Below, piece after piece: positions 56,301 to 64,000 of a stretch of 64,000 bases of DNA. The DNA comes from Mycobacteroides salmoniphilum (GTDB taxonomy: Bacteria > Actinomycetota > Actinomycetes > Mycobacteriales > Mycobacteriaceae), in contig NZ_CP024633.1 in the NCBI RefSeq assembly GCF_004924335.1, positions 2,728,001-2,792,000 on the forward strand, written 5' to 3'. Both the position numbers and the translations under genes were made by a program. Every line of letters begins with the position of its first letter. Within the stretch, counting starts at the first letter, position 1. The notes beneath the pieces are model-generated. The model searched no databases, had not been told where the DNA came from, and saw only the letters and a list, made by a program, of their open reading frames with translations.

Positions 56301-56919
56301 GGTCGCGGTGTTCCGCTCCGACATGATCCTGGCCCACAGCCACTACACCGGCCAGCTCAACGTCCCCGACCAGTTCACCCGCCTGATCCTGAGCCTCATC
56401 GCCACCGGCATCGCACCCGGATCGTTCTATCAGGCGCAGGCCACGACTGCGCGTCCCCGTGCGCACTATGACGGGCTCCCGGGTGACTTCACCGCCGAGG
56501 CCATCAGCACGTTGGGCACGCAAGTGTCGGAGGGCCCCGAGGCCTATGTGACGTACGACTGCGTGAACCCGCATTCCGACGGCATCTCGCTGGACAACTT
56601 CGTCGACTGGCTCATCGACGCCGGCTACCCCATCCAGCGCATCGACAACTACAGCCAGTGGTTCGACCGCTTCGACACCGCCATCCGCGGCCTACCCGAA
56701 AAACAAAAACAGCACTCGCTGCTACCCCTGCTGCACGCCTTCGAACAGCCCTCCGGCGCCGAAGACCACGGGGTTGTTCCGGCCAAGCATTTCCAGCACG
56801 CGGTGCAGGCCGCCGGAATCGGTCCGATCGGGCAGGACGGCACGACCGACATTCCTCATCTGTCGCGGCAGTTGATCGTCAAGTACGCCAAGGACCTCGA
56901 ACAGCTCGGCCTGCTGTAG
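53353..56919 (+). CDS. car: Carboxylic acid reductase (CAR), first copy
   Basis: The 1188-residue enzyme reduces fatty or aromatic acids to aldehydes using ATP and NADPH, after loading by a phosphopantetheinyl transferase encoded elsewhere. It has an adenylation domain (residues 1-640; [30 protein letters not shown]), a carrier domain (LGGDSLSAL, Ser694) and a NADPH thioester reductase domain (from about 760; [14 protein letters not shown], active-site Y-x3-K in [13 protein letters not shown]). GAGG precedes the ATG at 53353. It is followed 53 bases later by a second CAR. The reductase halves share long identical DNA tracts with that copy. Confidence 0.95.
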   Translation: MTVTNETDPQLEQLARRIENLRESDPQFRATAPDRTVAEQVLRPGLHLSEAIATLMTGYAERPALGERARELVTDHDGRSVLRLLPRFDTTTYGELWSRTTSVAAYWHHDAAHSVNGGDLVATLGFTSVDYTVLDLAIMILGGVAVPLQTSAPASQWTTILAETEPNTLAVSVELIGTALESVLATPSIKQVVVFDYTPEVDAQREAFDAASAQLAGTGITIETLDAVITRGKELPAAPLYAPSPGDDPLALLIYTSGSTGAPKGAMHSENIVRRWWIREDVMAGTENLPMIGLNFMPMSHIMGRGTLTSTLSTGGLGYFAASSDMSTLFEDMELIRPTALALVPRVCDMVFQRFQTEVDRRLASGHAADPDAVAAEVKAEIRDNLFGGRVLAVMVGSAPLSEELGEFIESCFELHLTDGYGSTEAGMVFRDGVVQRPPVIEYKLVDVPELGYFSTDQPHPRGELLLKTDGMFLGYYKRPEVTAGVFDEDGFYMTGDIVTELAHDNIQIVDRRNNVLKLSQGEFVAVATLEAEYANSPVVHQIYVYGSSERSYLLAVVVPTPEAVAAAKGDTTALKVTIADSLQDIAREIQLQSYEIPRDFIIEPQPFTQGNGLLTGIAKLARPNLKSHYGDRLEQMYADIAEQQSLEMHRLRSDYDPDKPALETVLKAAQALLGVSSAELAADAHFTDLGGDSLSALSFSDLLRDIFDVEVPVGVIVSAANDLSGIAKFVDEQRHSGGNRPTAETVHGAGHAEIRAADLTLDKFIDEATLQAAPSLPRATGTPRTVLLTGSNGYLGHYLALEWLERLDKTEGKLIVIVRGKDADAAYRRLEEAFDTGDTELLEHFRALAGKHLEVLAGDIGDPDLGLEADTWQRLADTVDVIVHPAALVNHVLPYKQLFGPNVVGTGEIIKLALTTKIKPITYLSTVAVAAYVDPATFDEESDIRLISAVRPVDELYANGYGNSKWAGEVLLREAHDLCGLPVAVFRSDMILAHSHYTGQLNVPDQFTRLILSLIATGIAPGSFYQAQATTARPRAHYDGLPGDFTAEAISTLGTQVSEGPEAYVTYDCVNPHSDGISLDNFVDWLIDAGYPIQRIDNYSQWFDRFDTAIRGLPEKQKQHSLLPLLHAFEQPSGAEDHGVVPAKHFQHAVQAAGIGPIGQDGTTDIPHLSRQLIVKYAKDLEQLGLL
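56299..56429 (+). repeat. 131-bp tract identical to 59937-60067
   Basis: The stretch encoding [20 protein letters not shown] to GSF in the reductase domain of the first CAR is base-for-base identical to 59937-60067 in the second, while flanking DNA differs at silent sites. This is the signature of recent gene conversion. Confidence 0.85.
56587..56738 (+). repeat. 152-bp tract identical to 60222-60373
   Basis: The region encoding [20 protein letters not shown] to LLPLLHA is identical in both CAR genes across 152 bases, then sequence diverges abruptly on both sides. It is the second conversion tract of the pair. Confidence 0.85.
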
Positions 56920-56972
56920 GTGCAGGTGAGCCCGCGCGCTTACAGAATCTACGGTTTCGTAAGCTGCCCGAT

Positions 56973-59900
56973 ATGACGATCGACGCCACCGCTGCCCACA
57001 CGAAGGAAGCACGTCGTCAGCGGTTGGGTGACCGCGTGCGGCGTCTCTTCACCGAGGATCCGCAGTTCCGTGCGGCCAAACCCGATACCGCGGTCGATGC
57101 CGCCGTCGCCGTACCTGGTTTGCGGCTCGCACAGGTGGTGGCCACGATCATGGACGGGTACGCCGACCGTCCCGCCCTCGGACACCGGGCCCAGGAGCTC
57201 GTTACCGATGAGGCGGGTCGCTCGACACTACGTCCACTGCCCGAATTCGAGACCGTCACCTACGGCGAGCTGTGGGGTATGGCGCGTGCACTGGCTTCCG
57301 CGTGGCATCACGATGCCCACGCTCCGGTGCGGACCGGCGATTTTGTCGCGATGCTCGGCTTCACGAGCGTCGACTACACCGCAGTTGATCTCGCGTGCAT
57401 CCACCTGGGCGCCGTAGCGGTACCGCTACAGACCAGCGCGCCCACATCGAATTGGACCGCCATCCTTGCCGAATCCGAACCCTCGGTACTGGCCGTGAGC
57501 GCCGAGCTATTGGATGTGGCAATGGAATCGGCGCTTGTCACGCCGTCGCTGCGACATATCACGGTCTTCGACTACCACCCCGGTGTCGATACACAGCACG
57601 AAAGCATCGAATCCGCACAGCACCGGATCGCCGAGGCGGATCTGCCGATTTCCGTTGACGTGATATCCGCGGTGATTGGGCACGGGCGTGCCCTTCCGGA
57701 AGCCCCCCTGTTCACCGCCGACGAGGGCGACGACCCGTTGGCCCTGGTGATCTACACCTCGGGAAGCACGGGCACCCCCAAGGGCGCGACATACACCGAG
57801 AAGATGGTCGCCAAACCATGGCTGAGGGCCGACACTCTGAGCTCCAAGGCCGAAATTCCTTTGATCAACCTCAATTTCATGCCGATGAGTCACGTGATGG
57901 GACGCGGCAGCCTGGTTACCGCGCTGGCCTGTGGCGGCCTCGCCTACTTCGCGGCATCCAGCGATATGTCCACCCTCTTCGAAGACATCACCCTCACCCG
58001 TCCCACCGTGGTGACTCTCGTTCCCCGAGTGTGCGACATGCTCTTTCAGCGTTACCGCAATGAGGTCGAACGCCGCGCCGGGGTCGATCCCGCCACCGAT
58101 CTCGCCGCCCTCGAAGCCGAAGTCAAGGGTGAGTTCCGTGAAAACCTTTTCGGGGGACGTGTTTTGACCATCGTCTGCGGCTCAGCACCACTGTCCGAAG
58201 AGCTTGCGGCATTCATCGAATCCTGCCTGGACGCCCGTATCACCGACGGGTACGGGTCCACCGAGGCGGGGGTCATCGTGCGCAACGGGCGAATCCAGCG
58301 CCCGCCCGTCATCGACTACAAGCTGATCGACGTGCCCGAGCTGGGCTACTTCTCCACCGACAAACCGCACCCGCGGGGTGAGTTGCTGGTCAAAGCCGAG
58401 TCGGTGTTCGGCGGCTACTTCAAGCGCCCCGAGGTCACGGCTGATGTGTTCGACCCGGACGGGTACTACAAGACCGGCGATATCGTCGCCGAGCTCGAAC
58501 CCGACAAGATCCAGATTGTCGACCGGCGCAACAATGTCATCAAGCTGTCCCAGGGTGAGTTCGTCGCGATCGCCAACCTGGAGGCCGAATACGCCAACAG
58601 TCCACTGATACAACAGATTTGCGTCTATGGAAGCAGCGAGCGGTCTTACCTGCTGGCCGTGGTGGTACCCACCTCCGAGGCATTCGAGCTGAGCCACGGC
58701 GATGACGAGCTACTCAGACGTCTGATCGCCGAGTCACTTCAGCAGGTAGCCCGCGACGCGGAACTGCAGCCCTACGAGGTGCCCCGCGACTTCCTGGTGG
58801 AGACCGAGCCGTTCTCTGCCGCCAACGGCCTGCTGACCGGTATCGCGAAGCTGGCCAGGCCCAAGCTGCACGAGAAGTATGGTGCCCGCCTCGAACAGCT
58901 GTACTCCGATATCGCGAGCGCCCAGGCGCTCGAACTTCAGGCCCTGCACTCTGCCGGACACGAGGGCAAGCCGGTAATCGACACCGTGCAACGTGCGATC
59001 ACGGCGCTGCTGGGGCTGTCCGCGGCCGAAGTCAGCCCAGAGGCGCACTTCATCGACCTGGGCGGCGATTCCCTCTCCGCCCTCTCCTTCTCGGATCTGC
59101 TCCGCGACATCTTCGCCGTGGACATTCCGGTCGGCGATATCGTCAGCGCCGCCAACGATGTGGCCGCCATCGCGCGCATCATCGAAAAGCAGCGCGACTC
59201 CGGATCGGCCCAACCCACCGCCGAGACGGTGCACGGCGCCGGACACACCCAGATCCGCGCCGCCGACCTGACCCTGGACAAGTTCATCGACGAGGCCACC
59301 CTGCAGGCGGCCCCCTCATTGCCCAGAGCGCTCGGAGCCCCGCAGACGGCGTTGCTCACCGGAGCCAACGGCTACCTGGGCCGTTTCCTCGCACTGGAAT
59401 GGCTTGAACGCCTGGACAAGACCGGTGGAAGCCTCATCGCCGTCATCCGCGGTAAGGACGCCGACGCCGCCTACCGCCGCCTCGAAGAGGCATTCGACAG
59501 CGGAGACTCCGAACTACTGGCGCATTTCCGGGCGCTGGCCAAAGAACACCTCGAGGTGCTCCCCGGCGATATCGGCGAACCCAACCTGGGACTGGATGCC
59601 GACACCTGGCAACGCCTGGCCGACACCGTGGACGTCATCGTGCACCCGGCCGCACTGGTCAATCACGTGCTCCCCTATAGCCAGTTGTTCGGCCCGAATG
59701 TCGTTGGCACCGCCGAAATCATCAAGCTGGCGCTGACCACCAAGATCAAGCCCATCACCTATCTGTCGACCGTCGCGGTGGCCATGTCGGTGGATCCCAA
59801 GGTGTTCGACGAGGATTCAGATATCCGCACCATCAGCGCGCTCCGGCCCATCGATGAGGGGTATGCCAACGGATACGGCAATGCGAAGTGGGCCGGCGAG

Positions 59901-60530
59901 GTGCTGCTGCGGGAGGCGCACGACCTCTGCGGCCTGCCGGTCGCGGTGTTCCGCTCCGACATGATCCTGGCCCACAGCCACTACACCGGCCAGCTCAACG
60001 TCCCCGACCAGTTCACCCGCCTGATCCTGAGCCTCATCGCCACCGGCATCGCACCCGGATCGTTCTACCAGAAACAGGCCGCGGGTGAACGTCCGCTAGC
60101 TCACTATGACGGGCTCCCAGCGGATTTCACGGCATCGGCCATTACCGCAGTCGGCGCCGCGGTCGCGTCTTCTGAAGCAATTCAGACCTACGATTCGGTG
60201 AACCCACATGCCGACGGCATATCGCTGGACAACTTCGTCGACTGGCTCATCGACGCCGGCTACCCCATCCAGCGCATCGACAACTACAGCCAGTGGTTCG
60301 ACCGCTTCGACACCGCCATCCGCGGCCTACCCGAAAAACAAAAACAGCACTCGCTGCTACCCCTGCTGCACGCGTATCGATACCCGCAACACGCGCACAA
60401 CGGGGCCTTCATACCCGCAATCAGATTCCGCGAGGGCGTCCACGCCGCCCAGAACATCGATATCCCCCACCTCACCGAGGATCTCATCGTCAAGTACGCC
60501 AAGGACCTCGAACAGCTCGGCCTGCTATAG
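56973..60530 (+). CDS. car: Carboxylic acid reductase (CAR), second copy
   Basis: This 1185-residue paralogue has the same A-T-R layout: adenylation ([29 protein letters not shown]), carrier (LGGDSLSAL, Ser700) and thioester reductase ([23 protein letters not shown]). The N-terminal adenylation domain has diverged more from the first copy than the reductase domain, so substrate range probably differs. ATG 56973 is chosen because similarity to the first copy starts there; the frame is open 105 codons upstream inside the first gene. The 53-base gap indicates an operon. Known homologues from mycobacteria reduce benzoate-like and fatty acids. Confidence 0.93.
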   Translation: MTIDATAAHTKEARRQRLGDRVRRLFTEDPQFRAAKPDTAVDAAVAVPGLRLAQVVATIMDGYADRPALGHRAQELVTDEAGRSTLRPLPEFETVTYGELWGMARALASAWHHDAHAPVRTGDFVAMLGFTSVDYTAVDLACIHLGAVAVPLQTSAPTSNWTAILAESEPSVLAVSAELLDVAMESALVTPSLRHITVFDYHPGVDTQHESIESAQHRIAEADLPISVDVISAVIGHGRALPEAPLFTADEGDDPLALVIYTSGSTGTPKGATYTEKMVAKPWLRADTLSSKAEIPLINLNFMPMSHVMGRGSLVTALACGGLAYFAASSDMSTLFEDITLTRPTVVTLVPRVCDMLFQRYRNEVERRAGVDPATDLAALEAEVKGEFRENLFGGRVLTIVCGSAPLSEELAAFIESCLDARITDGYGSTEAGVIVRNGRIQRPPVIDYKLIDVPELGYFSTDKPHPRGELLVKAESVFGGYFKRPEVTADVFDPDGYYKTGDIVAELEPDKIQIVDRRNNVIKLSQGEFVAIANLEAEYANSPLIQQICVYGSSERSYLLAVVVPTSEAFELSHGDDELLRRLIAESLQQVARDAELQPYEVPRDFLVETEPFSAANGLLTGIAKLARPKLHEKYGARLEQLYSDIASAQALELQALHSAGHEGKPVIDTVQRAITALLGLSAAEVSPEAHFIDLGGDSLSALSFSDLLRDIFAVDIPVGDIVSAANDVAAIARIIEKQRDSGSAQPTAETVHGAGHTQIRAADLTLDKFIDEATLQAAPSLPRALGAPQTALLTGANGYLGRFLALEWLERLDKTGGSLIAVIRGKDADAAYRRLEEAFDSGDSELLAHFRALAKEHLEVLPGDIGEPNLGLDADTWQRLADTVDVIVHPAALVNHVLPYSQLFGPNVVGTAEIIKLALTTKIKPITYLSTVAVAMSVDPKVFDEDSDIRTISALRPIDEGYANGYGNAKWAGEVLLREAHDLCGLPVAVFRSDMILAHSHYTGQLNVPDQFTRLILSLIATGIAPGSFYQKQAAGERPLAHYDGLPADFTASAITAVGAAVASSEAIQTYDSVNPHADGISLDNFVDWLIDAGYPIQRIDNYSQWFDRFDTAIRGLPEKQKQHSLLPLLHAYRYPQHAHNGAFIPAIRFREGVHAAQNIDIPHLTEDLIVKYAKDLEQLGLL
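59937..60067 (+). repeat. 131-bp tract identical to 56299-56429
   Basis: Second member of the identical reductase-domain pair in the tandem CAR genes; see the partner at 56299-56429. Confidence 0.85.
60222..60373 (+). repeat. 152-bp tract identical to 56587-56738
   Basis: Second member of the longer identical tract in the tandem CAR genes; the copies part again at the codon after LLHA. Confidence 0.85.
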
Positions 60531-60620
60531 CCGCGCGAATTTCTGTGCGCCGCTTTCAATTCCGTGGTGATACCGGCGAAGCCCGGATTCGGAATCGTGA
60601 CCGGTGTTAGTGTCCCCGCC

Positions 60621-61121
60621 ATGGGACAGTGGTCACGCGACGAGCTGCAGAGCATGTTCGACCATCACCTCCGGGTGGTCGATGAGATAGGCCCCAAGGG
60701 TGAGTGGGCCACATACGCCGACCTGTTCGCTGAGGACGCCAGCTATATCGAACCGACCTACGGCACGTTCGAGGGCCGCGACGCCATCCGCGAATCCATG
60801 GTCAAGACCATGTCGGAGTTCCCCGGGGCGGAGATGCCGCACTACTTCTCCAACTGGCACGTCGTCGACGAGGAACACGGCTGGGTCATCTGCGAGCTGG
60901 TCAACCGTATGAAGGACCCCGGCGACGGAAGCATCTGGGAGGCAACGAACATCAGCATCTTCCGCTACGCCGGCGACAATCAATGGGCCAACGAGGAAGA
61001 CGTCTACAACCCGATGCAATTCATGGTGGCCATCCAGGGTTACGTGCAGCGCAGCAGCGAACTGGGCTCACTGTCCCCCGCGGCCGAGACCTTCGGGAAA
61101 AACATGGGCTGGCTCAGCTAG
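60621..61121 (+). CDS. SnoaL-like (NTF2 fold) protein
   Basis: The 166-residue protein has the NTF2/SnoaL-like pattern: a helix with FDHHLRVVDEIGPKGEWATYADLFAEDASYIEP, the conserved GTFEGRDAIRESM, then NWHVVDEEHGWVICELVNR and YAGDNQWANEEDVYN. Such proteins are small isomerases, hydratases or dehydratases of cyclic ketones, or binding proteins. It lies 90 bases after the second CAR on the same strand and could act on related compounds. The ATG at 60621 fits the family; a longer frame from 60564 is less likely. The stop overlaps the amidohydrolase stop by 4 bases. Confidence 0.85.
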   Translation: MGQWSRDELQSMFDHHLRVVDEIGPKGEWATYADLFAEDASYIEPTYGTFEGRDAIRESMVKTMSEFPGAEMPHYFSNWHVVDEEHGWVICELVNRMKDPGDGSIWEATNISIFRYAGDNQWANEEDVYNPMQFMVAIQGYVQRSSELGSLSPAAETFGKNMGWLS

Positions 61122-62860
61122 CTCGCGGCCAGGAACCGGCCCGCCTTGACCGTGCTGCCGAAGCCCTCGACGAAGGTGCCATAGGAGTACACCCGCTGCC
61201 CACCGACGACCGTAGCCGCGATCGCCCTGTCATTGCGGCACACCTGCCGGGACACCCCAAACTCGTCCATGAACTGCTCGTGGTATTCCTCCAGCGAATC
61301 ATCAAGGCCCGCAGGGTCGATCACCGCAATATCGGCGGTGTCCCCAATACGCAGACGCCCGGCGTCCAGGCCGTACCACCCACCGAGCTCACCGGTGAGC
61401 CGGTGCACCGCGGCTTCCAGCGGCATGAAGGGCACACCCGCCTCGCTGGCCTCCTTCACGCGCTTGAGTAACCGCAACCCCGCGTTGTAAAAGGACATGT
61501 TGCGCAGGTGCGCACCTGAGTCGTTATTGCCCAGCTGGAAGTGGCGGTACTTAATGGCCTCATTCAGAATGTCGGTCCGGTCATTGGCGATGGTGGTGTG
61601 CCAGCGCACCTTCCCCGGGTACTCGGACACGAGGTCAAGGAAGGCGTTGACGGGCTGCACCCCACGATCGTCTGCCACCTGACCAAACGACTTGCCTACC
61701 ACCGATTCGTCGGGACAACCAACGATCTCCGTGTCGTACATATCGCGATTCCAGGCCACTACTCCGTACTTCTGGGCCATCTCCTTGCGGAACCGTCGCC
61801 GATATCCCTCGTCCTTGATCAGATCGACCCGCTGGAGCTGATCGCGGATATCCAATGCCGCCGTGCCCGAGGCGAACTCCTCGAAGATCACCAAATCCAT
61901 GCCATCGGAGTACAGATGGAACGGCACCGCCAGCAGCTGGAAGTTGACCTGGGAGCGCAGCAGCGGGTTCAGGGCGCCAGTCGCCGCCTTGAGGAGATTG
62001 ATCACCGATCGGTTGCTCTTCAGATCAAAGGCCGCCAGCAGGGTGGTCTTGAGGGAGCGCCGCCAGGGGCGGGCGCCGCTGAGCAGGAAGTGCATGACAG
62101 TTTCGGGCCGCTTCTCCACGTCGAGGTTCGATTGCACCACCGCGCCGTGCCGGCGCACCACGTCATAGAGCGCGCCGTACTCGCGCCAGGTCGCGTACGT
62201 GGACGGCAACTGTCGACCCGCGAACCGGGTGCCCTCCAACTTGGAGAAACGCAGCCGGTCGGTGGACAGGCCGACGAAACCGGCGTCGAGCGCATCGGCC
62301 ACCATGGCCCGCATCCGGGCCAGTTCCTCGGACGAGGGGCGTTCGTCGTAGTCGGTCGCGCGCGCGAGACCCATGACCGCCGCACGGATATCGGAGTGCC
62401 CGATCAGTGTTGCGACGTTGGCGCCCAACGGAAGTGACTCGATGAACTTGCGGTACCCGCGTGGTCCGTCCCAGTCTTTGTGCTCCTTCAGTGCCGAATG
62501 GACCGCATCCCACGGCAGGGCCTCGACCCGGGCGAAAAGATCGGCAACATCCTCCGGATCCGCGTACACCGCGGACATCGAGCAGTTGCCGTAGATGACG
62601 GAGGTGACACCATGGCGCACCGATTCACCCAGCCCCGGACTGACGAGCACCTCGGCGTCGTAGTGCGTATGCACGTCGACCATGCCGGGGATGACCCACT
62701 TGCCGTCGGCATCGATGACCTCGCTCGCGTCGGCACTCGACAGGCCGGGCGCCATGGCCACCACCTTGCCGCCGCGAACCCCGACATCCAGAGCTTGGCC
62801 GGGTGCGCCGGTCCCGTCGAACACCAGGCCCCCACGCACCAGCAGGTCAAATGTCGCCAT
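61118..62860 (-). CDS. N-acyl-D-amino-acid deacylase-type amidohydrolase
   Basis: This 580-residue amidohydrolase has the D-aminoacylase pattern: LLVRGGLVFDGTGAPG start, PGMVDVHTHYDAEVLVSPG (metal ligands), SVIYGNCSMSA (the bridging Cys region), LIGHSDIRAAVMG, NDSGAHLRNMSFYN and a C-terminal DTADIAVIDP. Substrates could be N-acyl-D-amino acids or related hydantoin-like compounds. Given an NRPS with an epimerase in the same window, release of D-amino acids is thinkable but not supported by proximity. Start ATG 62860. Confidence 0.88.
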   Translation of the reverse strand: MATFDLLVRGGLVFDGTGAPGQALDVGVRGGKVVAMAPGLSSADASEVIDADGKWVIPGMVDVHTHYDAEVLVSPGLGESVRHGVTSVIYGNCSMSAVYADPEDVADLFARVEALPWDAVHSALKEHKDWDGPRGYRKFIESLPLGANVATLIGHSDIRAAVMGLARATDYDERPSSEELARMRAMVADALDAGFVGLSTDRLRFSKLEGTRFAGRQLPSTYATWREYGALYDVVRRHGAVVQSNLDVEKRPETVMHFLLSGARPWRRSLKTTLLAAFDLKSNRSVINLLKAATGALNPLLRSQVNFQLLAVPFHLYSDGMDLVIFEEFASGTAALDIRDQLQRVDLIKDEGYRRRFRKEMAQKYGVVAWNRDMYDTEIVGCPDESVVGKSFGQVADDRGVQPVNAFLDLVSEYPGKVRWHTTIANDRTDILNEAIKYRHFQLGNNDSGAHLRNMSFYNAGLRLLKRVKEASEAGVPFMPLEAAVHRLTGELGGWYGLDAGRLRIGDTADIAVIDPAGLDDSLEEYHEQFMDEFGVSRQVCRNDRAIAATVVGGQRVYSYGTFVEGFGSTVKAGRFLAAS

Positions 62861-62977
62861 ACTCGATCCACCTCATTCGATCAGCAGATACTTAGCTTAT
62901 CCCTGCGTATTCACGCCTATCGGGAAGGCCCATCTGCGTCTTCACAGGTGCTTCACAACTGATTGCTACCGTGCGGC

Positions 62978-63727
62978 ATGAACTGGGTCGACCATTTCGA
63001 GCGGAACCGCACGCACAACCGCCTGGTCGACGCTGCGGTCAATTGGCGTGGCGACACTGTGCTGTCCACTGAGTCCGCTGTGGCCATCGGCCGCTCCTTG
63101 CAGCGCTTCGAGATCGGCGAACGCGGCGATGGCGAGGTGCTGCTACACAAGGCGCGCACAGGTGACCCCCACTACGCGCGGGCGCTCGAATTGTTCGTCG
63201 CCGAAGAGCAGCAGCACGCTCATCTCCTGGGCCGAAGCCTGGAGCACCTCGATGTGCCGCCACTGTCGCAACATTGGTCGAACTCGGTGTTCGTATGGGC
63301 TCGTCGGATGTTCACGCTGCGCTGGGAGCTGATGGTGCTGACGGTGGCCGAGGTGATCGCACTGAGTTACTACGCCGCGATGTCACAGTGCGGCGACCCC
63401 GCGGTGGAAGCGATGTCCATGCGAATCCTCGACGATGAGCATCACCACGTGGCGTTCCAGATCGATTCTCTACGCGAGGGATTCGCGTCCACTCCACGGA
63501 CCGTCAAGATGCTGATGCGTGCGTGCTGGATGGTCGTGGCGGCGGGCGCCACCGCTGCAGTGGCGTTGGATCATGGCCCGGCCCTGCGGGTTTGCGGGTG
63601 GACCCGGGCACGGTTCTCCCGCGACGCCTGGCGTAACTTTCGTCAGGTGTCGCGGGAGTCCTTGCTCACGCATCGAAGAAGATCTGCACCCGGTCGGATT
63701 CCGGTAGCGTCTGGCACGCCAGCGTGA
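62978..63727 (+). CDS. Diiron ferritin-like protein
   Basis: This 249-residue protein has a four-helix bundle with paired ExxH motifs: Glu45, Glu77-x-x-His80 (FVAEEQQHAH), Glu125 and Glu154-x-x-His157 (DDEHHHVAF). That is the ligand set of ferritin-like diiron carboxylate proteins, so an oxidase or iron-handling role is likely. A helix near residue 180 is hydrophobic (MVVAAGATAAVAL). ATG 62978 starts at MNWVDHFERN. The last 62 bases overlap the convergent ferredoxin domain gene, so the final 20 residues are atypical. Confidence 0.83.
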   Translation: MNWVDHFERNRTHNRLVDAAVNWRGDTVLSTESAVAIGRSLQRFEIGERGDGEVLLHKARTGDPHYARALELFVAEEQQHAHLLGRSLEHLDVPPLSQHWSNSVFVWARRMFTLRWELMVLTVAEVIALSYYAAMSQCGDPAVEAMSMRILDDEHHHVAFQIDSLREGFASTPRTVKMLMRACWMVVAAGATAAVALDHGPALRVCGWTRARFSRDAWRNFRQVSRESLLTHRRRSAPGRIPVASGTPA

Positions 63728-64000
63728 ACCCCTCGGCCACCTCGCTGTCGATGAGAGACTCGTTCATCAGCATCCGCGTCTGACCCGATTGCACCGAGCA
63801 CATGCAGGTGGCACAGGCCGATTCGCGACACACATAGGGTGCGTCGATCCCCGCGTCCAGGAGTACGTCGAGCAGCTTCTTGCCCCTAGGCCAGTCCAAA
63901 ACATGTGTGCTGCCGTAGATTTCAACCTCCAGGACCGCGTTCCCGGTCGTGTCGCTGCCGGTGACCCGGATGGCTTCTGCCGTCACTGGCCCACCGCACG
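63666..64000 (-). CDS. C-terminal 2Fe-2S domain of a KshB-like ferredoxin reductase (cut by window edge)
   Basis: The 106-residue readable part is a plant-type 2Fe-2S domain: VLDWPRGKKLLDVLLDAGIDAPYVCRESACATCMC gives three of the cluster cysteines (C-x4-C-x2-C) and FTLACQTLPESDRVQI the fourth. Sequences like DWPR..LLDVLL..DAPY.CRE occur at the C-terminus of FAD/NAD reductases such as KshB (3-ketosteroid 9-alpha-hydroxylase reductase). The frame is open to the right edge with only a GTG at 63986, so I read this as the end of such a gene. A stand-alone ferredoxin starting at 63986 is the alternative. Confidence 0.8.
   Translation of the reverse strand, partial: CGGPVTAEAIRVTGSDTTGNAVLEVEIYGSTHVLDWPRGKKLLDVLLDAGIDAPYVCRESACATCMCSVQSGQTRMLMNESLIDSEVAEGFTLACQTLPESDRVQIFFDA

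Noticed and set aside
1..64000. tRNA, rRNA, CRISPR arrays, complete insertion sequences or prophage
   Set aside because: No cloverleaf-like stretch with CCA-end context, spaced direct repeats, transposase motifs or phage structural genes were found on reading both strands.

Overview
The window looks like chromosomal DNA of a rapidly growing mycobacterium, most plausibly the Mycobacteroides abscessus/chelonae group. The reasons are uniformly GC-rich actinobacterial coding DNA with many GTG starts and 4-base stop/start overlaps, type VII secretion-type small proteins, an MbtH/NRPS locus with a reductive release domain, two tandem carboxylic acid reductases (a mycobacterial/nocardial speciality) and an IdeR-like iron box. 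The genus is an inference from gene content; no rRNA, tRNA, CRISPR array or complete mobile element is visible.

Region 1 (about 0.2-21.7 kb) is a nearly complete purine and allantoin catabolic block. One leftward operon (7798 to 1107) carries 8-oxoguanine/guanine-type deaminase, the FAD and the Mo/Fe-S subunits of xanthine dehydrogenase, XdhC, and a beta-keto acid cleavage enzyme. Divergent from it is a guanine deaminase. A second leftward operon (13815 to 9261) carries a GntR/FadR regulator, a urate/xanthine permease fused to an OHCU-decarboxylase-like domain, a separate OHCU decarboxylase, 5-hydroxyisourate hydrolase and urate oxidase. Then follow allantoin racemase, a PuuE-type allantoinase, an NCS1 (allantoin-type) permease, a MobA/MocA-like nucleotidyltransferase that may mature the Mo enzyme, a DctA-type dicarboxylate carrier, a CitE-like aldolase and allantoicase. 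Together they take guanine, xanthine and urate through allantoin and allantoate to ureidoglycolate. Ureidoglycolate lyase and urease are not in the window.

Region 2 (21.7-27.8 kb) is an accessory patch with lower GC and unfamiliar proteins. It holds a four-gene ESX-like cassette (EspC-like partner, WXG-headed 444-aa putative effector, lipoprotein, YbaB/EspL-like protein), a 585-aa protein ending in a HEPN-like R-x4-H motif, and a convergent protein with a PD-(D/E)xK nuclease core. The last two may be defence genes.

Region 3 (27.8-45 kb) is a peptide biosynthesis locus. An SDR, a DHA2 exporter, an FxbA/Fmt-like formyltransferase, an MbtH protein and a 4020-residue three-module NRPS (C-A-T-E-C-A-T-C-A-T-R) run leftwards. 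An IdeR-like box lies just before the formyltransferase. The predicted product is a small N-acylated or formylated D-X-Y-Y peptide released as aldehyde or alcohol, possibly iron-related. It is the best candidate here for an undescribed system.

Region 4 (45-64 kb) is mixed: a SUKH-like lipoprotein, an M48 peptidase, a YqeY-like protein, a TetR/DHA2 efflux pair with clear operators, a GNAT, a membrane-anchored protein with a striking Tyr/Asp/Trp/Gly pentapeptide repeat, a methyltransferase, two tandem carboxylic acid reductases that share gene-conversion tracts, a SnoaL-like protein, a D-aminoacylase-type amidohydrolase, a diiron ferritin-like protein and the C-terminus of a KshB-like ferredoxin reductase running off the right edge.
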